Below, piece by piece: positions 1 to 12,100 of a stretch of DNA of 64,000 nucleotides. The stretch covers positions 7,674,501 through 7,738,500 of the forward strand of contig NC_133050.1 of assembly GCF_048771995.1 (NCBI RefSeq). The letters run 5' to 3'. Made by a program: the position numbers and the translations under genes. Numbering within the stretch: position 1 is the first letter of the stretch; every line of letters starts with the position of its first letter. The notes beneath the pieces are model-generated. The model ran no database searches, had not been told where the DNA came from, and was given only the letters and a program-made list of their open reading frames with translations. Origin of the DNA: Taeniopygia guttata (lineage: Eukaryota > Chordata > Aves > Passeriformes > Estrildidae).

Positions 1-20
1 CGGTCTGTCCCGTTTCCCAC

Positions 21-60
21 CTTTCACCCGCGCCGATTTGGTCTCGAATTTGGTCAGCAT
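21..60 (-). CDS. COPA: COPA (coatomer alpha) first coding exon, partial
   Basis: Read on the minus strand from the ATG at 60, the sequence gives MLTKFETKSARVK followed by a split G codon and a GTGGG donor at 20-19. This matches the start of vertebrate coatomer subunit alpha, whose first residues contact the beginning of the WD40 propeller. The protein is a subunit of the COPI coat on Golgi-derived vesicles. Only this exon lies in the window; the rest runs off the left edge. The gene is divergent from NCSTN with 129 bp between the two ATGs, the same arrangement as in mammals. Identification rests on 13 residues plus synteny. Confidence 0.93.
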
Positions 61-189
61 GGTGCCAGCCCGGCCCGGCCGCCACCCGGAACCTCCACGT
101 CGGCACCGCGGGGCCGCCCCGGAAACGGGCGCGGCTTCCGCAACGCCACTTCCGCCGGCATCGCGGAAGTGAAGCGGCCGCGGGCGGCG
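61..189. promoter_or_regulatory. COPA/NCSTN bidirectional promoter
   Basis: This is the entire space between two divergent start codons. It is very GC-rich and TATA-less. It holds several ETS-type cores: CACTTCCGCC near 148, GCGGAAGTGA near 163, and further GGAA/TTCC cores. A YY1-like GATGGCGGC overlaps the NCSTN ATG. This is the usual composition of a housekeeping bidirectional promoter. Start sites cannot be placed from sequence alone. Confidence 0.75.
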
Positions 190-3100
190 ATGGCGGCGGG
201 GCCGGGCCGGGGCTGCCCGGGAACGGCCCGGGATTCCCCGGGAACGGGCCGGGATTCCCTGGGGATGCTCCGGAATTCCCTGGGGATGCTCCGTGCGCTG
301 CTTGTGGCCGCGCTGGCGGCGGGTGAGCCCCGAGCGGGCGGTTTGGGGGTGCACCGGAATATTCCTGGTCCCCATTCCCGGTCCCATTCGTGTTCCCGTT
401 CTCGGTTCCCATTCCCGGTTCCTGGCCTCGGTCCCTGTTCGGTTCCTGTTCCTGGTCCCCGTTCCTGTTCCCATTCCCGGTGTTTCCTATTCTCGGTCCC
501 CATTCCCGGTCTCCATTCCCGGTCCCCATTCCTGTCCCCATTCCCGGTGTTTCCCATCCCCATTCCCGGTTCCCGGTCCCTGATCCCGCTGTTCCCGTTG
601 CAGCCCCGGCCGGGGGGAACTCGGTGCACCGCAAGATCTACATCCCGCTGAACCACACGGCGCCCTGCGTGCGCCTGCTCAACGCCACGCACCAGATCGG
701 CTGCCAGTGTGAGATCCATGGGAATTCCGGGAATTTGGGAATGCTGGGGGGGATGAGGGGTTCTGTGCTGCCCAATGTCACACACCAGATCGGCTGCCAG
801 TGTGAGATCCATGGGAATTCCTGGGAATTTGGGAATGCTGGGGGTGTGAGGGAGCCTCCCGGTGATCCTGCCAGCGACAGCCCCTCAGCTCCCTGCCCTG
901 CATTTCCCGGGAATTCTGAGGGGACAAATCCCACATTTCCACCCTGCAGCTCTCCCCCTCACTCCCTCATGCCCCTGCCCTGGTATCCCATGGATTTCCA
1001 GGGATTTTTCGTTGACATTCCCTGGTTTTCCATGGATTTTTTGGTGGGATTCCCTGGTTTTCCATCGACTTCTCCGTGGAATTCTCTGGTTTTCCATAGA
1101 TTTCTGTGGATTTTTCCGTGACATTCCCTCATTTTCCATGGATTTCCGTGGATTTTTCCGTGACATTCCCTGGAATTCTGAGGGGCTGATCCCACAGCTC
1201 TTCCCCTCGCTCCCTCACGCCCCTGCCCTGGTATTCCATGGAAACCCATGGATTTTTCCATGGGATTCCCTGGAATTCTGAGAGGACAAATCCCACATTT
1301 CCACACTGCAGCTCTCCCCTCACTGCCTCACGCCCCTCTCCTGCTTTTCCAGGGAACTGTGGGATTTGTCCCCTCAGAATTCCCAAATTTCCGCCCCACA
1401 AATTTCCCTTGCTCCCTCACGCCCCTGCCCTGGTATTCCATGGGAACCCAGGGATTTTTGTGCCGGGAATTCTGAGGGGCTGCTCCCGTTTCCATGGGTA
1501 TTCCATGGGAACCCAGGGGTTTTTGTGCTGGGAATTCTGAGGGGCTGCTCCCGTTTCCATGGGTATTCCATGGGAACCCAGGGATTTTTGTGCCGGGAAT
1601 TCTGAGGGGCTGCTCCTGTTTCCATGGGTATTCCATGGGAACCCAGGGATTTTTGTGCTGGGAATTCTGAGGGGCTGCTCCCGTTTCCCGCAGCCTCGCT
1701 GAGCGGCGACACGGGCGTGATCCACGTGGTGGAGCGGGAGCAGGACCTGGAGTGGGCCCTGGCCGAGGGCCCCCACCCCCCGTACATGATCCTGCTCGAC
1801 GGGAGCCTCTTCTCCAGGTGCCTCTGGCTGGGAACGCCGAAACCTGGGATCCCGGGTCCGAAATTCGGGATCCTGCCCTCCCCATCTCCGAAACCCGGGA
1901 TCCTGGCTCTGAAATCCGGGATCCTGCCCTCCCCCGGCTCCGAAATTCGGGATCCTGGCTCTGAAATCCTGGGATTTTTCCTTCATTTCCCTGATTTGTC
2001 CCTGGATTTCACTTTTCTCTGGATAAATCCCAAATTCCAGCCCCGTTTTCCCTTTTCCAGGGAGATTTTGATGCGGCTGAAGGGAAGCTCCCGGATCTCC
2101 GGCCTGGCCGTGGCCGCTGCCTCTCCCGCCCCTGCCCAAGGATTTTCCCCGGGACTGAAGTGTCCCAACGATGGATTTGGTGAGCAAAATTCCCAGCTTT
2201 TCCCCCTTTTTCCCAATTTGTCCCTGTTTCCCCCAGGTGTTCTCTTTTTTTCCCCCATTTTCACCATTTTTTCTTTTTATTTTTCCCATTTTTTTAAAAT
2301 CATTTTTCCTCATTTTTCTCCCACTTTTTTTCTGTGTTTTCCTGGTCTTTTTCAAAATTTTTTTCTCATTCCGTCCTTTTGTTTCCCCATTTTTTGACTG
2401 TTATTTCAAATTTTTTCCATTTTTTGTGTTTTTTTGTCCTGTTCTTGCCCTGTTTTTCTCATTTTCCCCCGTTTTTACCCCATATTCCCCGCCCCCAGGG
2501 CTGTACTCAGACTGGTCCGGGCTGCAGTTCTGTCACTGTTTTTCCCATTTTTTCCCCTTTTTTCTCCATTCTTTCCTTGTTTTATCCCATTTTTCTCCGG
2601 TTTTATCCCCATTTTCACCCCATTTTTCCCCCATTCCAGGGCTGTACTCAGACTCCTACGGGCCGCAGTTCTGGCCCTGTTTTTCCCATTTTTTCCCCAT
2701 TTTTCACTGTTCTTTCCCTGTTTTTCCCACAATTATCCCATTTTCCCCCCGTTTTTTTCCGGTTTTCCCCCGTTTTATCCCATTTTCCCCCGTTTTCACC
2801 CCTTTTTTCCCCGTTGCAGGGCTGTACTCGGACACGTACGGGCCGCAGTTCGCTCACTGCAACGGCTCCGAGTGGAACCCGGACGGCTCCGGGCTCTCCT
2901 ACGAGGATTTTCCCTTCCCCATTTTCCTGCTGCAGGACGCCAACGAGACCCAGCTCATCAAAGAGGTGCTGGGGGAAATCCCTTCCAAATCCAGAAATTC
3001 CACCGGAAAAATCATTTAAATCCAAAAAAAATCCATTGGAAATCCATAAAAATCCATTTAAAATTCATTTTGATCCATAAAAGTCCATTGGAAATCCATT

Positions 3101-6100
3101 AAAATCCCTTACAAATCCAGAAAAATCCAGCAAAAAAAAATTATCTAAATCCAAAAAAATCCATTGGAAATCTGTAAAAATCCATTTAAAATTCATTACA
3201 ATCCATAAAAATTCATTGGAAATTCATTAAAATCTGTAAAAATCCATTGGAAATCCATCCCTTGAAATCCATGGGAAATCCATTGAAATCCATGAAAATG
3301 CATTGAAATGCATGAAAATCCATGAAAATCCATTGAAATCCATGAAAATCCATTGAAATCCATGAAAATCCATTGAGATCCATGAAAGTCCATTGAAATC
3401 CATGAAAATCCATTCAAATCCATAAAAACCTATTTAAATCTGTAAATATCCATAGGAGACCCATTGGGACCCACAAAAATCCATGGGAAAATCATTAAAA
3501 TCCCCCGCAAAAAAAATCCGCAGAAATTTACAAAAATCCCCCCAAGAAATTTCCAAAAACCCCCAAAATTTCCCAAACCCCCCAGAAGCTGTGCAGCAGT
3601 CCCCGTGCTGAGGCAGCCGTGCTGTTTCCTGCAGTGTTTCCGAGCCCACAACCTGCCCCCGGCGCCAGGGGCAGCGCCGCAGTTCCCGCTGTGCGCGCTG
3701 CAGCTGCTGGCCCACATGCACGCCGCCGCCAGCACCGTCACCTGCATGCGCCGCAGCTCGCTGCAGAGCGCCTTCAGCATCAACCCAGGTCAGTGCTGCA
3801 CGGGGGGGCTGCAATGGGGCTGCAGCATCAACCCAGGTCAGTGCTGCACTGGGCTGCACTGGGGGGCTGCAATGGGGCTGCAGAGCGCCTTCAGCATCAA
3901 CCCAGGTCAGTGCTGCACAGGGGGCTGCAGTGGTGCTGCAGCCGTAGCCCAGATCGGCAGCACAAATCGTGGGAAAATCAGAGGGGAAATCCTGGGAAAA
4001 CCTTGGGAAAATCCTGGTAAACTCCGGGAGGATCCTGGGAAAAAATCCTGGGAGAATTCTGGGAAAACCTTGGGAAATCCTGAGGAAACCCTGGGAGAAT
4101 GCTGGGGACTTCTTGGGAAAATCCTGTGGAAATATTGGAAAACTCTGGGAGGATCCCAGGGAAATCCTGGGAGGATCCTGGGAAAACCCTGGGAGAATCC
4201 TGGGAGGATCCATGGAAAATCTTGGATAAATCGTGAGAAAATCACAGGGAAACCCTGGGAGAACCCTGGTGAATCCAGGGGAAATCCTGGGAATTCCAAC
4301 ATCCGGAGCTCCCTGAGTCCCACCAATCCCTTTGTGTTTTCCGTAGAAATTCCCCCAGAAATCCCATTTTTCCTGGTTCTTTTCCATAGAAATCCCGTTG
4401 TTCCGAGGGGTTTCCCATTTTTCCGAGGGGTTTCCCGTGTTTCCCCGGAATGTTCTCGTTCCCAGAGATCGTGTGTGACCCCCTGCTGGATTACAACGTC
4501 TGGAGCTCCCTGCAGCCCATCAACGCCTCGGCCCGGCTGCCGCCCGAGCAGCGCCTGGTCCTGGCGGCCACCAGGGTGAGAAATCCCGGGAAAATCCTGG
4601 GGAGATCGTGGGGCAAACCGTGAGGAAATCCTGGGAACATCTCTGGGAAAATCATGAGGAAATCCCGGGGAAAACCCTGGGGAAATCATGGAAAAACCCC
4701 TGGGAAAATCTGGGGGAAATAATGGAAAAATCCCGGGGAAATAATGGGAAAATCACGGGAAAATCCTGGGAACTTTTCTGGGAAAATCATGGGGGAAAAT
4801 GATGGAAAAGTCCTGAGAAAATGATGGGGAAATCCCGGGGAAATGTCCTCAGGAAAATCCTAGAAAAATCTTGGAGGAGTCGCGGTAAAATACCATTAAA
4901 ATCCACTGGAAATCACTTTTCTGGAACATTACCTCTCCCATTCCCATTTTTCCAGAACATTCCCATTTTTCCCGGTGGACAGCCACTCATTTTTCTGGAA
5001 CATTCCCATTTTTCCCATTTTTCCCATTTTCCAGGTGGACAGCCACTCGTTTTTCTGGAACGTGGCCCCGGGCGCGGAGGCGGCCGTCGGCTCCTTCGTG
5101 GTGCTGCTGGCGGCTGCCCAGGCCCTGCAGGCGGCCCCCGGCTCCCAGCGCCTCCCCAGGAACGTCCTCTTCGTCTTCTTCCAGGGGGTGAGCCCGCAAT
5201 TCCTGGGATTCCCTGGGATCCACCCCGGAATCCAGCCCAGGATCCTTGGGAATGGCTTTTTCACGGGTTTTTGGGTGGGATTGGCTCTGTTTCTGTTTCT
5301 GTTCCTTTTCTCGTTTCTTTTCCTCCCCTTTCTTTCCTTTCCTGCTTTTTCTGTTTCTTTTTCTTCCTTTTATTTTTTCCTTCGCTTTTTTTTCTTTTTC
5401 TTTCTTCCCTTTTTTTCTTTCCTTTTCCATTTCTTTCCCTTTCTTTCTTTGCTTTTTCCTTTCTTTCTTCTTTTCCCCTTCCCCCTTTTCCCTTTTCCTT
5501 TCCACGTTCCTCTTCCCTTTCCCTCCCCTTTCCCTCTCCCCACACCAGAATTTTGGGAATTTCCCCTTTTTCCTTTTCCCCTTTTTCCTTTTCCCCTTTT
5601 TCCTTTTCCCTTTTCCCTTTTCCCCTTTTCCCTTTATCCTTTTCCCTTTTCCCCTTTTTCCCTTTTTGCTTTTCCCCTTTTTCGTTTTCCTTTTCCCCTT
5701 TTTCCATTTCCCATTTCCCTTTTTCCATTTCCCTTTTTCCTTTTCCCTTTTCCCTTTTTCCCTTTCTGCTTTTCCCCTTTTTTGTTTTCCTTTTCCCCTT
5801 TTTCCATTTCCCTTTTTCCATTTCCCTTTTCCCTTTCCCCTTTCCCCTTTCCCCTTTTCCCACGGCATTCCCGTTTTCCAGGAGAGCTTCGACTACATCG
5901 GCAGCTCGCGCCTGGCGTTCGACATGGAGCACGACAAGTTCCCGCTGCGCCTGGAGAACATCGGCGCCTTCCTGGAGCTGGGCCAGGTCCGGAATTCCCG
6001 AGTTTTCCTGGAATTCTGGGAATTCCCTGAGTTTTCTCTGAGTTTTCCTGGGATTCCCTGAGTTCTCCCTGAAGTTCCCATCCCAGCTCTGATTTTTTTC

Positions 6101-9100
6101 CTGGAATTCCCATTGAGGGCCTCAGAATTCCCACCCTGGAGCTCAATTTTCCCTGGGATTGCCACCCAGGGTTCTGATTTTTCCTTGGAATTTCCGTTCC
6201 AGCTCTGATTTCCCTGGAATTGCCGTCCATCCCTGATTTTCCCGGATTTCCCGGGGCTGTTTTCCAGGTGGCCCTGCGGAACGACTCCGTGCTCTGGATG
6301 CACACGGATCCCATCTCCCGGCGGAATGAATCCGTGGAATCCCAGGTGAGCCCGGAATCCCGGGAATGTTCTCCATCCCAAAAAATCCCCGGGAATGTTC
6401 TGGCTTTCCCAGGATTCCTGGCATTCCTGAAATTCGCAGCATTCCTGGAATTCCTGGAATTCCTGACATTTCTAATTGCTGGCATTCGAAGCATTCCCGA
6501 ATTTCCCAGCATTCCCTCATTCCCATCATTCCGTCGTTCCCGCTCTTTCCCAGGTCTCGTCCATGCTGGCATTCCCTCATTCCTGCCTTTCCCTCATTCC
6601 CACTCTTTCCCGCTGTTTTCCAGGTGCACTCCCTGCTGCCATTCCCACATTCCCTGACATTCCCTGACATTCCCGCTGTTTCCCAGGTGCACTCCCTGCT
6701 GCCATTCCCACATTCCCTGACATTCCCTGACATTCCCGCTGTTTTCCAGGTGCAGTCCCTGCTGCCATTCCCTGACATTCCCGCTGTTTTCCAGGTGCAG
6801 TCCCTGCTGCCATTCCCAGTATTCCCGCTGTTTTCCAGGCGCACTCCCTGCTGCCATTCCCTGACATTCCTGCTGTTTTCCAGGTGCAGTCCCTGACATT
6901 CCCTGTTTTCCAGGTGCAGTCCCTGCTGGCCGCTCTCCGTGCCGCCGGGCCGGGCGCGGGTCTGTCGCTGCGGGAGCCGGGCCAGTCGCAGCCGCTGCCG
7001 CCCTCAGCGCTGCAGCGATTCCTGCGGGCGCGGCGCGGCCTGCCCGGCGTGCTGCTGGCCGACCACCGCGGCGCCTTCCGCAACAGGTACGGAAAAACGG
7101 GAATAACGGGGATAACGGGACAGGCAGGGCTGCTGGCCGACCACCAGGGAGCGTTCCGCAACAGGTACGGAATTCCAGGGAAAATGGAAAAAAACGGGAA
7201 TTCTGGGAGTGCTGGGGCAGGCAGGGCTGCTCAGCAGCCACCGCAGCGCCTTCCAGAACAGGTACGGAAAAACGGGAATTGATTCCAGGAATTCTGAGGA
7301 TGCTGGGACAGGCAGGGCTGCGCAGTGACCATTGGGGGGCGTTCCGCAACAGGCATGGAATAACGGGAATAACGGGACAGGGAAAATCTGGGAATTCTGG
7401 GAGTTCTGGGAACTGTGGGACAGGTGAAACCCCAGAATGCCAGGTACGTAATCCGGGAATTCTAGGACAGGTAAAATCCAGGAATTCTGGCACAGGTAAG
7501 ATTTAGGAATTCTGGGTATTCTGCACTGGGTACAAATCCAGGAATTCTGGGTGTTCCAGAGGGATTTCAGCTTCCCATGGGAACCCCGTGCTGAAAATGC
7601 AGGATCCCATCCCAGAAATCCGGGAATTCTGGGATTTCCAGCAAGATCCCTCCTTTCCCACCCCGAAAATCCGGGATTTTTCAGCCGGATCCGGCCCTTC
7701 CTGCGGGAATTCTGGGAATGCTCGGAGAAGCGCGAGGGAATTGCTCGGACAGGCGGGAGAAAATTCCGGCTTTTTTCGGGAGCAGCTCCCTGGCCCGGAG
7801 CCGGCGGCGCCGGAGCCGCAGCTGCGCTTCCCGAGGCCGCTCCCGGTGTTTTTTATGGAATGCTTTCCCAGCTGTTTCCTCTCCGCTTCCAGGGGTTTTT
7901 TGGGATCACCCCCCGTGACCCCGCTCCGGCTTTTCCAGAGGAGTTCTGGGATGTGGGGCAGGAATTTGGGAATCCCAAAAGCCCCAGATGGGATCCCTCG
8001 GGATCATCCCAGCTTTCCCGGGAATGTGGGAATCTGGAATTCCCATGGAATTCTGGCTGGGATCAGCCATTGATGGATGATGAACCTTTCATGGATAAAA
8101 TCCCTTGGAATTCCTGCTTTTTCCTCTGATTTTTTGGGAATTTTCCTCTCCCAGCTCATGGAATTCATTGATAAAACCCCTTGGAATCCCCATCTGGAAT
8201 TCTGACTCTTCCTCATTAATCCCGGAAAATCCCTCGGGAGAAGCTCTGGAATTCCAAGGGCTCCTCGTTAGTCCCAGAAAACTTTCCAAGAGAAGCTCTG
8301 GAATTCCAATTCTTCCTCATTAAAATCCCAGAAAATCCCTTGGGAAAAGCTCTGGAATTCCGACCCTTCCTGGTTAATCCCAGAAAATTCCTCTGGATTA
8401 TCTCTGGAATTCCGACCCCTCCCGGACAGGGAATTCAGGCTCCTTTTCCCAGCGGGGTTTTCCCTCCCTGCGGGCTGGGAATTCCGGCGTTTTCCTGGAC
8501 TTTTCCTGGACTTCTCCCGGGTTTATTCCCAGGTATTTCCAGAGCATCTACGACACGGCCGAGAGCCTGGGGCTGCGCTATCCCGAGGGGCTGAGCCCGG
8601 AGCAGCGCCTGGAATTCGTCACCGACACCGCCCAGGTGCCCAATTCCGGGAATTCCTGTGCTGCGGGATCCGGGCGTTCCTGGGGTTTGGGATTCCTGGG
8701 GTTTGGGATTCAGGGGATTCCTGGGATTCAGGATCCAGTGGATTCCTGGGATTTTGGAGCTGGGATTCCTAGGGTTTGGGATTTGGGAGCCAGGGGATTC
8801 CTGGGATTTAGGATCCAAGACATTCCTGGGATTGAGGATTTGGGATCTGGGACGTTCCTGGGATTTGGGATTTGAGATCTGCGGGATTCCTGGGATCCAG
8901 GGGGTTCTTGGGATTTGGGATCTGGGACATTCCTGGGGTTCGGAATTCGGGATCCGGGCATTCCTGGGAATCGGAGGGGGAGGGAATGCGGAAAAGGTGG
9001 GAAAAGCTGGGAAGGAGCCGGGTGGGATTTGGGATGGGCAGAGGGAGGAAAGCTTGGGAAAGGGGCGGGAATAACTCCCCAGGGGTTTGGGAAGAGGAGG

Positions 9101-12100
9101 GAAAAGCCGGAGCGCGGGCGGGAGGGATACGGGAGCGCTGGGACTGGGGAGCTTCGGGCCGGAATTCCCAGAATTCCCGGAATTCCCTGTTGCCGTTCGC
9201 AGGCCCTGGCCCAGGTGGCCACGCTGGTGGCCCGGGCTCTGTTCTCGCTGGCCGGGGGAGCCGCCGGCGCCGCCGAGAGCATCCGGGCGGATCCCAAAAC
9301 GGTGGGAATGCCTTCCTGAGTCCTGCTGGGAATGCTGCGGTGGGAACCCACACTTCCCCTGGAATTCCCCAGGGGCCTGATCCCTGGGATTGGAACCCCC
9401 AATTTTCCTGAAATCCCGGGAATTAAGTTTTCCTGAAATGCCTGGGCCTGAAATCCCTGGAATCAGGATCCCACATTTCCCTGGAATGCCCAGACTGGAA
9501 TCTTTAAGTCTGGAATCTCCCATTTGCCCGAAATCCTTGGAATCAGGATCCCCGGTTTTCCTGAAATCCTGGAGTTGGAATCCCCAGTATTCCTGAAATC
9601 CCTGGAATTAGGATCCCAAATTTTCCTAGGATCCCTGGACTTAGAGTCCACAATTTTCCTGGAATCCCTGGAATAAGAATCCCCGATTTTCCTGGAATTC
9701 CCACCTTTTCCTGGGATTCCCCATCCCGCCGTCTCTCCAGAATTCCAGCTTCTTTCCTGGGAGCCCCTCCTATCCCTGCAGTCCCTTTTTCCTGGGGAAT
9801 TCCAGGGAGATTCCCTGAGGGAATTCCGGGTTTTCCGGCAGGTAACGCGGCTGCTCTATGGATTCCTGCTCAACTCCAACAATTCCTGGTTCCAGTCTGT
9901 GATCAAACCCGACCAGAGGGGGATCCTGGGTGAGCAGAGACCCGATCCCGCTTTTCCTTGGGAATTCCCGGCCAGAGTTCCTCCTTTTTCTGCTGGAATT
10001 CCCGGCTGGGATTCTTTTTTTTCCTGCTTGAATTCCTCTTTCTCCAGCTGGGATTCCCAGCTGGAATTCCCATACCCCAGCTGAAATTCCCATTCCCAGT
10101 CCCATTTTTCCCGTTCCAAATTCCATTTTCCATGTTCCCAATCCCGTTGTTCCTGCTGTTCCCACCGTTCCCAATCCTGTTTTTCCTGTTCCCAATCCCA
10201 TTCCCAACCCCGTTTTTCCCGCTGTTCCCAATTCTGTTATTCCTGTTCCCAATCCCTCTGTTCCCATTCCCAATCCCATTGTTCCCGTTCCCAATCCCAT
10301 TTTTCCCGTTCCCAATCCCGTTTTTCCCGCCCCCAATCCCGTTTTTCCCACCGTTCCCGTTCCCAATCCCGTTTTTCCCGGCGTTCCAGGCCCTTTCCCG
10401 CAGCACTACGTGGCCGTGTCCAGCCCCACCAACACCACGCAGCTGCTGCAGGCGGTGCTGGGCAACCTGACCGGGGCCAGCGCCAACCTCAGCCGGGAGC
10501 AGTGCCAGGAGCCCGGGAAAACCCCGGGAACGCTGCCCGAGGTGAGCCGGGAGCGGGATTGGGATTGGGATCGGGATCGAGATCGGGAGCCCGGGAAAAC
10601 CCTGGGAATGCTGCCCGAGGTGAGCCGGGAGCGGGATCGGCATTGGGATCCCGGGAAAACCCCGGGAATGCTGCCCAAGGTAAACTGGGATTGGGGACTG
10701 GGATTGGGATCAGGATAGGGATTGGGGCCAGGATCCTGGGAAAACCCTGGGAACGCTGCCTGAGGTGAGCCGGGATCGGGATTGGGATTGGGGTGTCCGC
10801 CTGTCCCCCGCGCTGTCCCCGGCTGTCATTCCTGTTTTTTCCAGCTCTCATTCCCATTTTCCCTGTGTAATTCCTTGTGTAATTCCCGTTTCCCAGCTGT
10901 ACGAGTACTGGTGGGTGCAGGGCCCCCTGGATTCCAATTTCAGCTCCCGCATTCCTGGCTGTGTCTGCTCCAGTGTCTGTCTGTCCCAGGCTGTCATTCC
11001 CGTTTTTCCCAGCTGTAATTCCCGTTTTCCCTGTGTCATTCCCAGCTGTACGAGTACTGGTGGGTGCAGGGCCCCCTGGACGGGAATTCCAGCTCCCGCA
11101 TTCCCGGCTGTGTCCGCTCCGGTGTCCGGCTGTCCCCGGCGCTGTCCCCCGCCTTCGAGCTGCGCCGTTGGGACTCGCGGGAATTCTCCACCTGGACCGA
11201 GAGCCGCTGGAAGGACGTGCGGGCCCGGCTCTTCCTGGTGGCCAGCCGGGAGCTGGAGGTGATGTGCAGGGGGACACGGGGGCAGGGGTGGGACGGACAC
11301 GGGGACAGCCAGGGGACAGGGACAGCCAGGGGATACAGGGATGGGGACATGGAGATGGGACAGACAAGGGGACACAGGGACACAGGGATGGGACACAGGG
11401 ATGGGAGACGGACATCCAGGGGACAGGGACACAGGGGTCAGACAGGGACAGCCAGGGGATACAGGGATGGGACAGACAAGGGGACACAGGAATGGGACAG
11501 GGACAGGGACACCCAGGGGACACCCAGGGGACAGGGATGGGACACAGGGGTCAGACAGGGACAGCCAAGGGACACAGGGATGGGACAGACAAGGGGACAC
11601 AGGGACACAGGGATGGGGACACAGGGATGGGACAGGGACACCCAGGGGACACAGGGATGGGACAGGGACATTCAGGGGACAGGGACAGCCAGGGACACTG
11701 AGGGGACACAAGGAGGGGGATAACCAGGGGACACAGGGATGGGACACAGGGATGGGACACAGGGATGGGACAGGGACATTCAGGGGACAGGGACATTCAG
11801 GGGACATCCAGGGGACAGGGATGGGACACAGGGATGGGAGAGGGACAGGGGGACAGGACAGACACAGGGACAGGAGAGAGACGGGGACACCCAGGGGACA
11901 GGGAGGGACAGGGAGGGAGCCTGGGTTGATCCCAAAATCCCAAATCCCCAATATCCGAAATCCCCAAATCCCAACCATCCCAATCCCCAATATCCCAATT
12001 CCCAAACATCCCAAATTCCCGTTTTTCCAGCTGCCGACGCTGGCGCTGCTCCTGTCCCTGCTCTGCACCAAACCCCCAATATCCCAATATCCAATTCCCA

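Noticed and set aside
5261-5932. Lys/Glu/Gly-rich minus-strand protein
   Set aside because: Reverse complement of the polypyrimidine tract in NCSTN intron 8.
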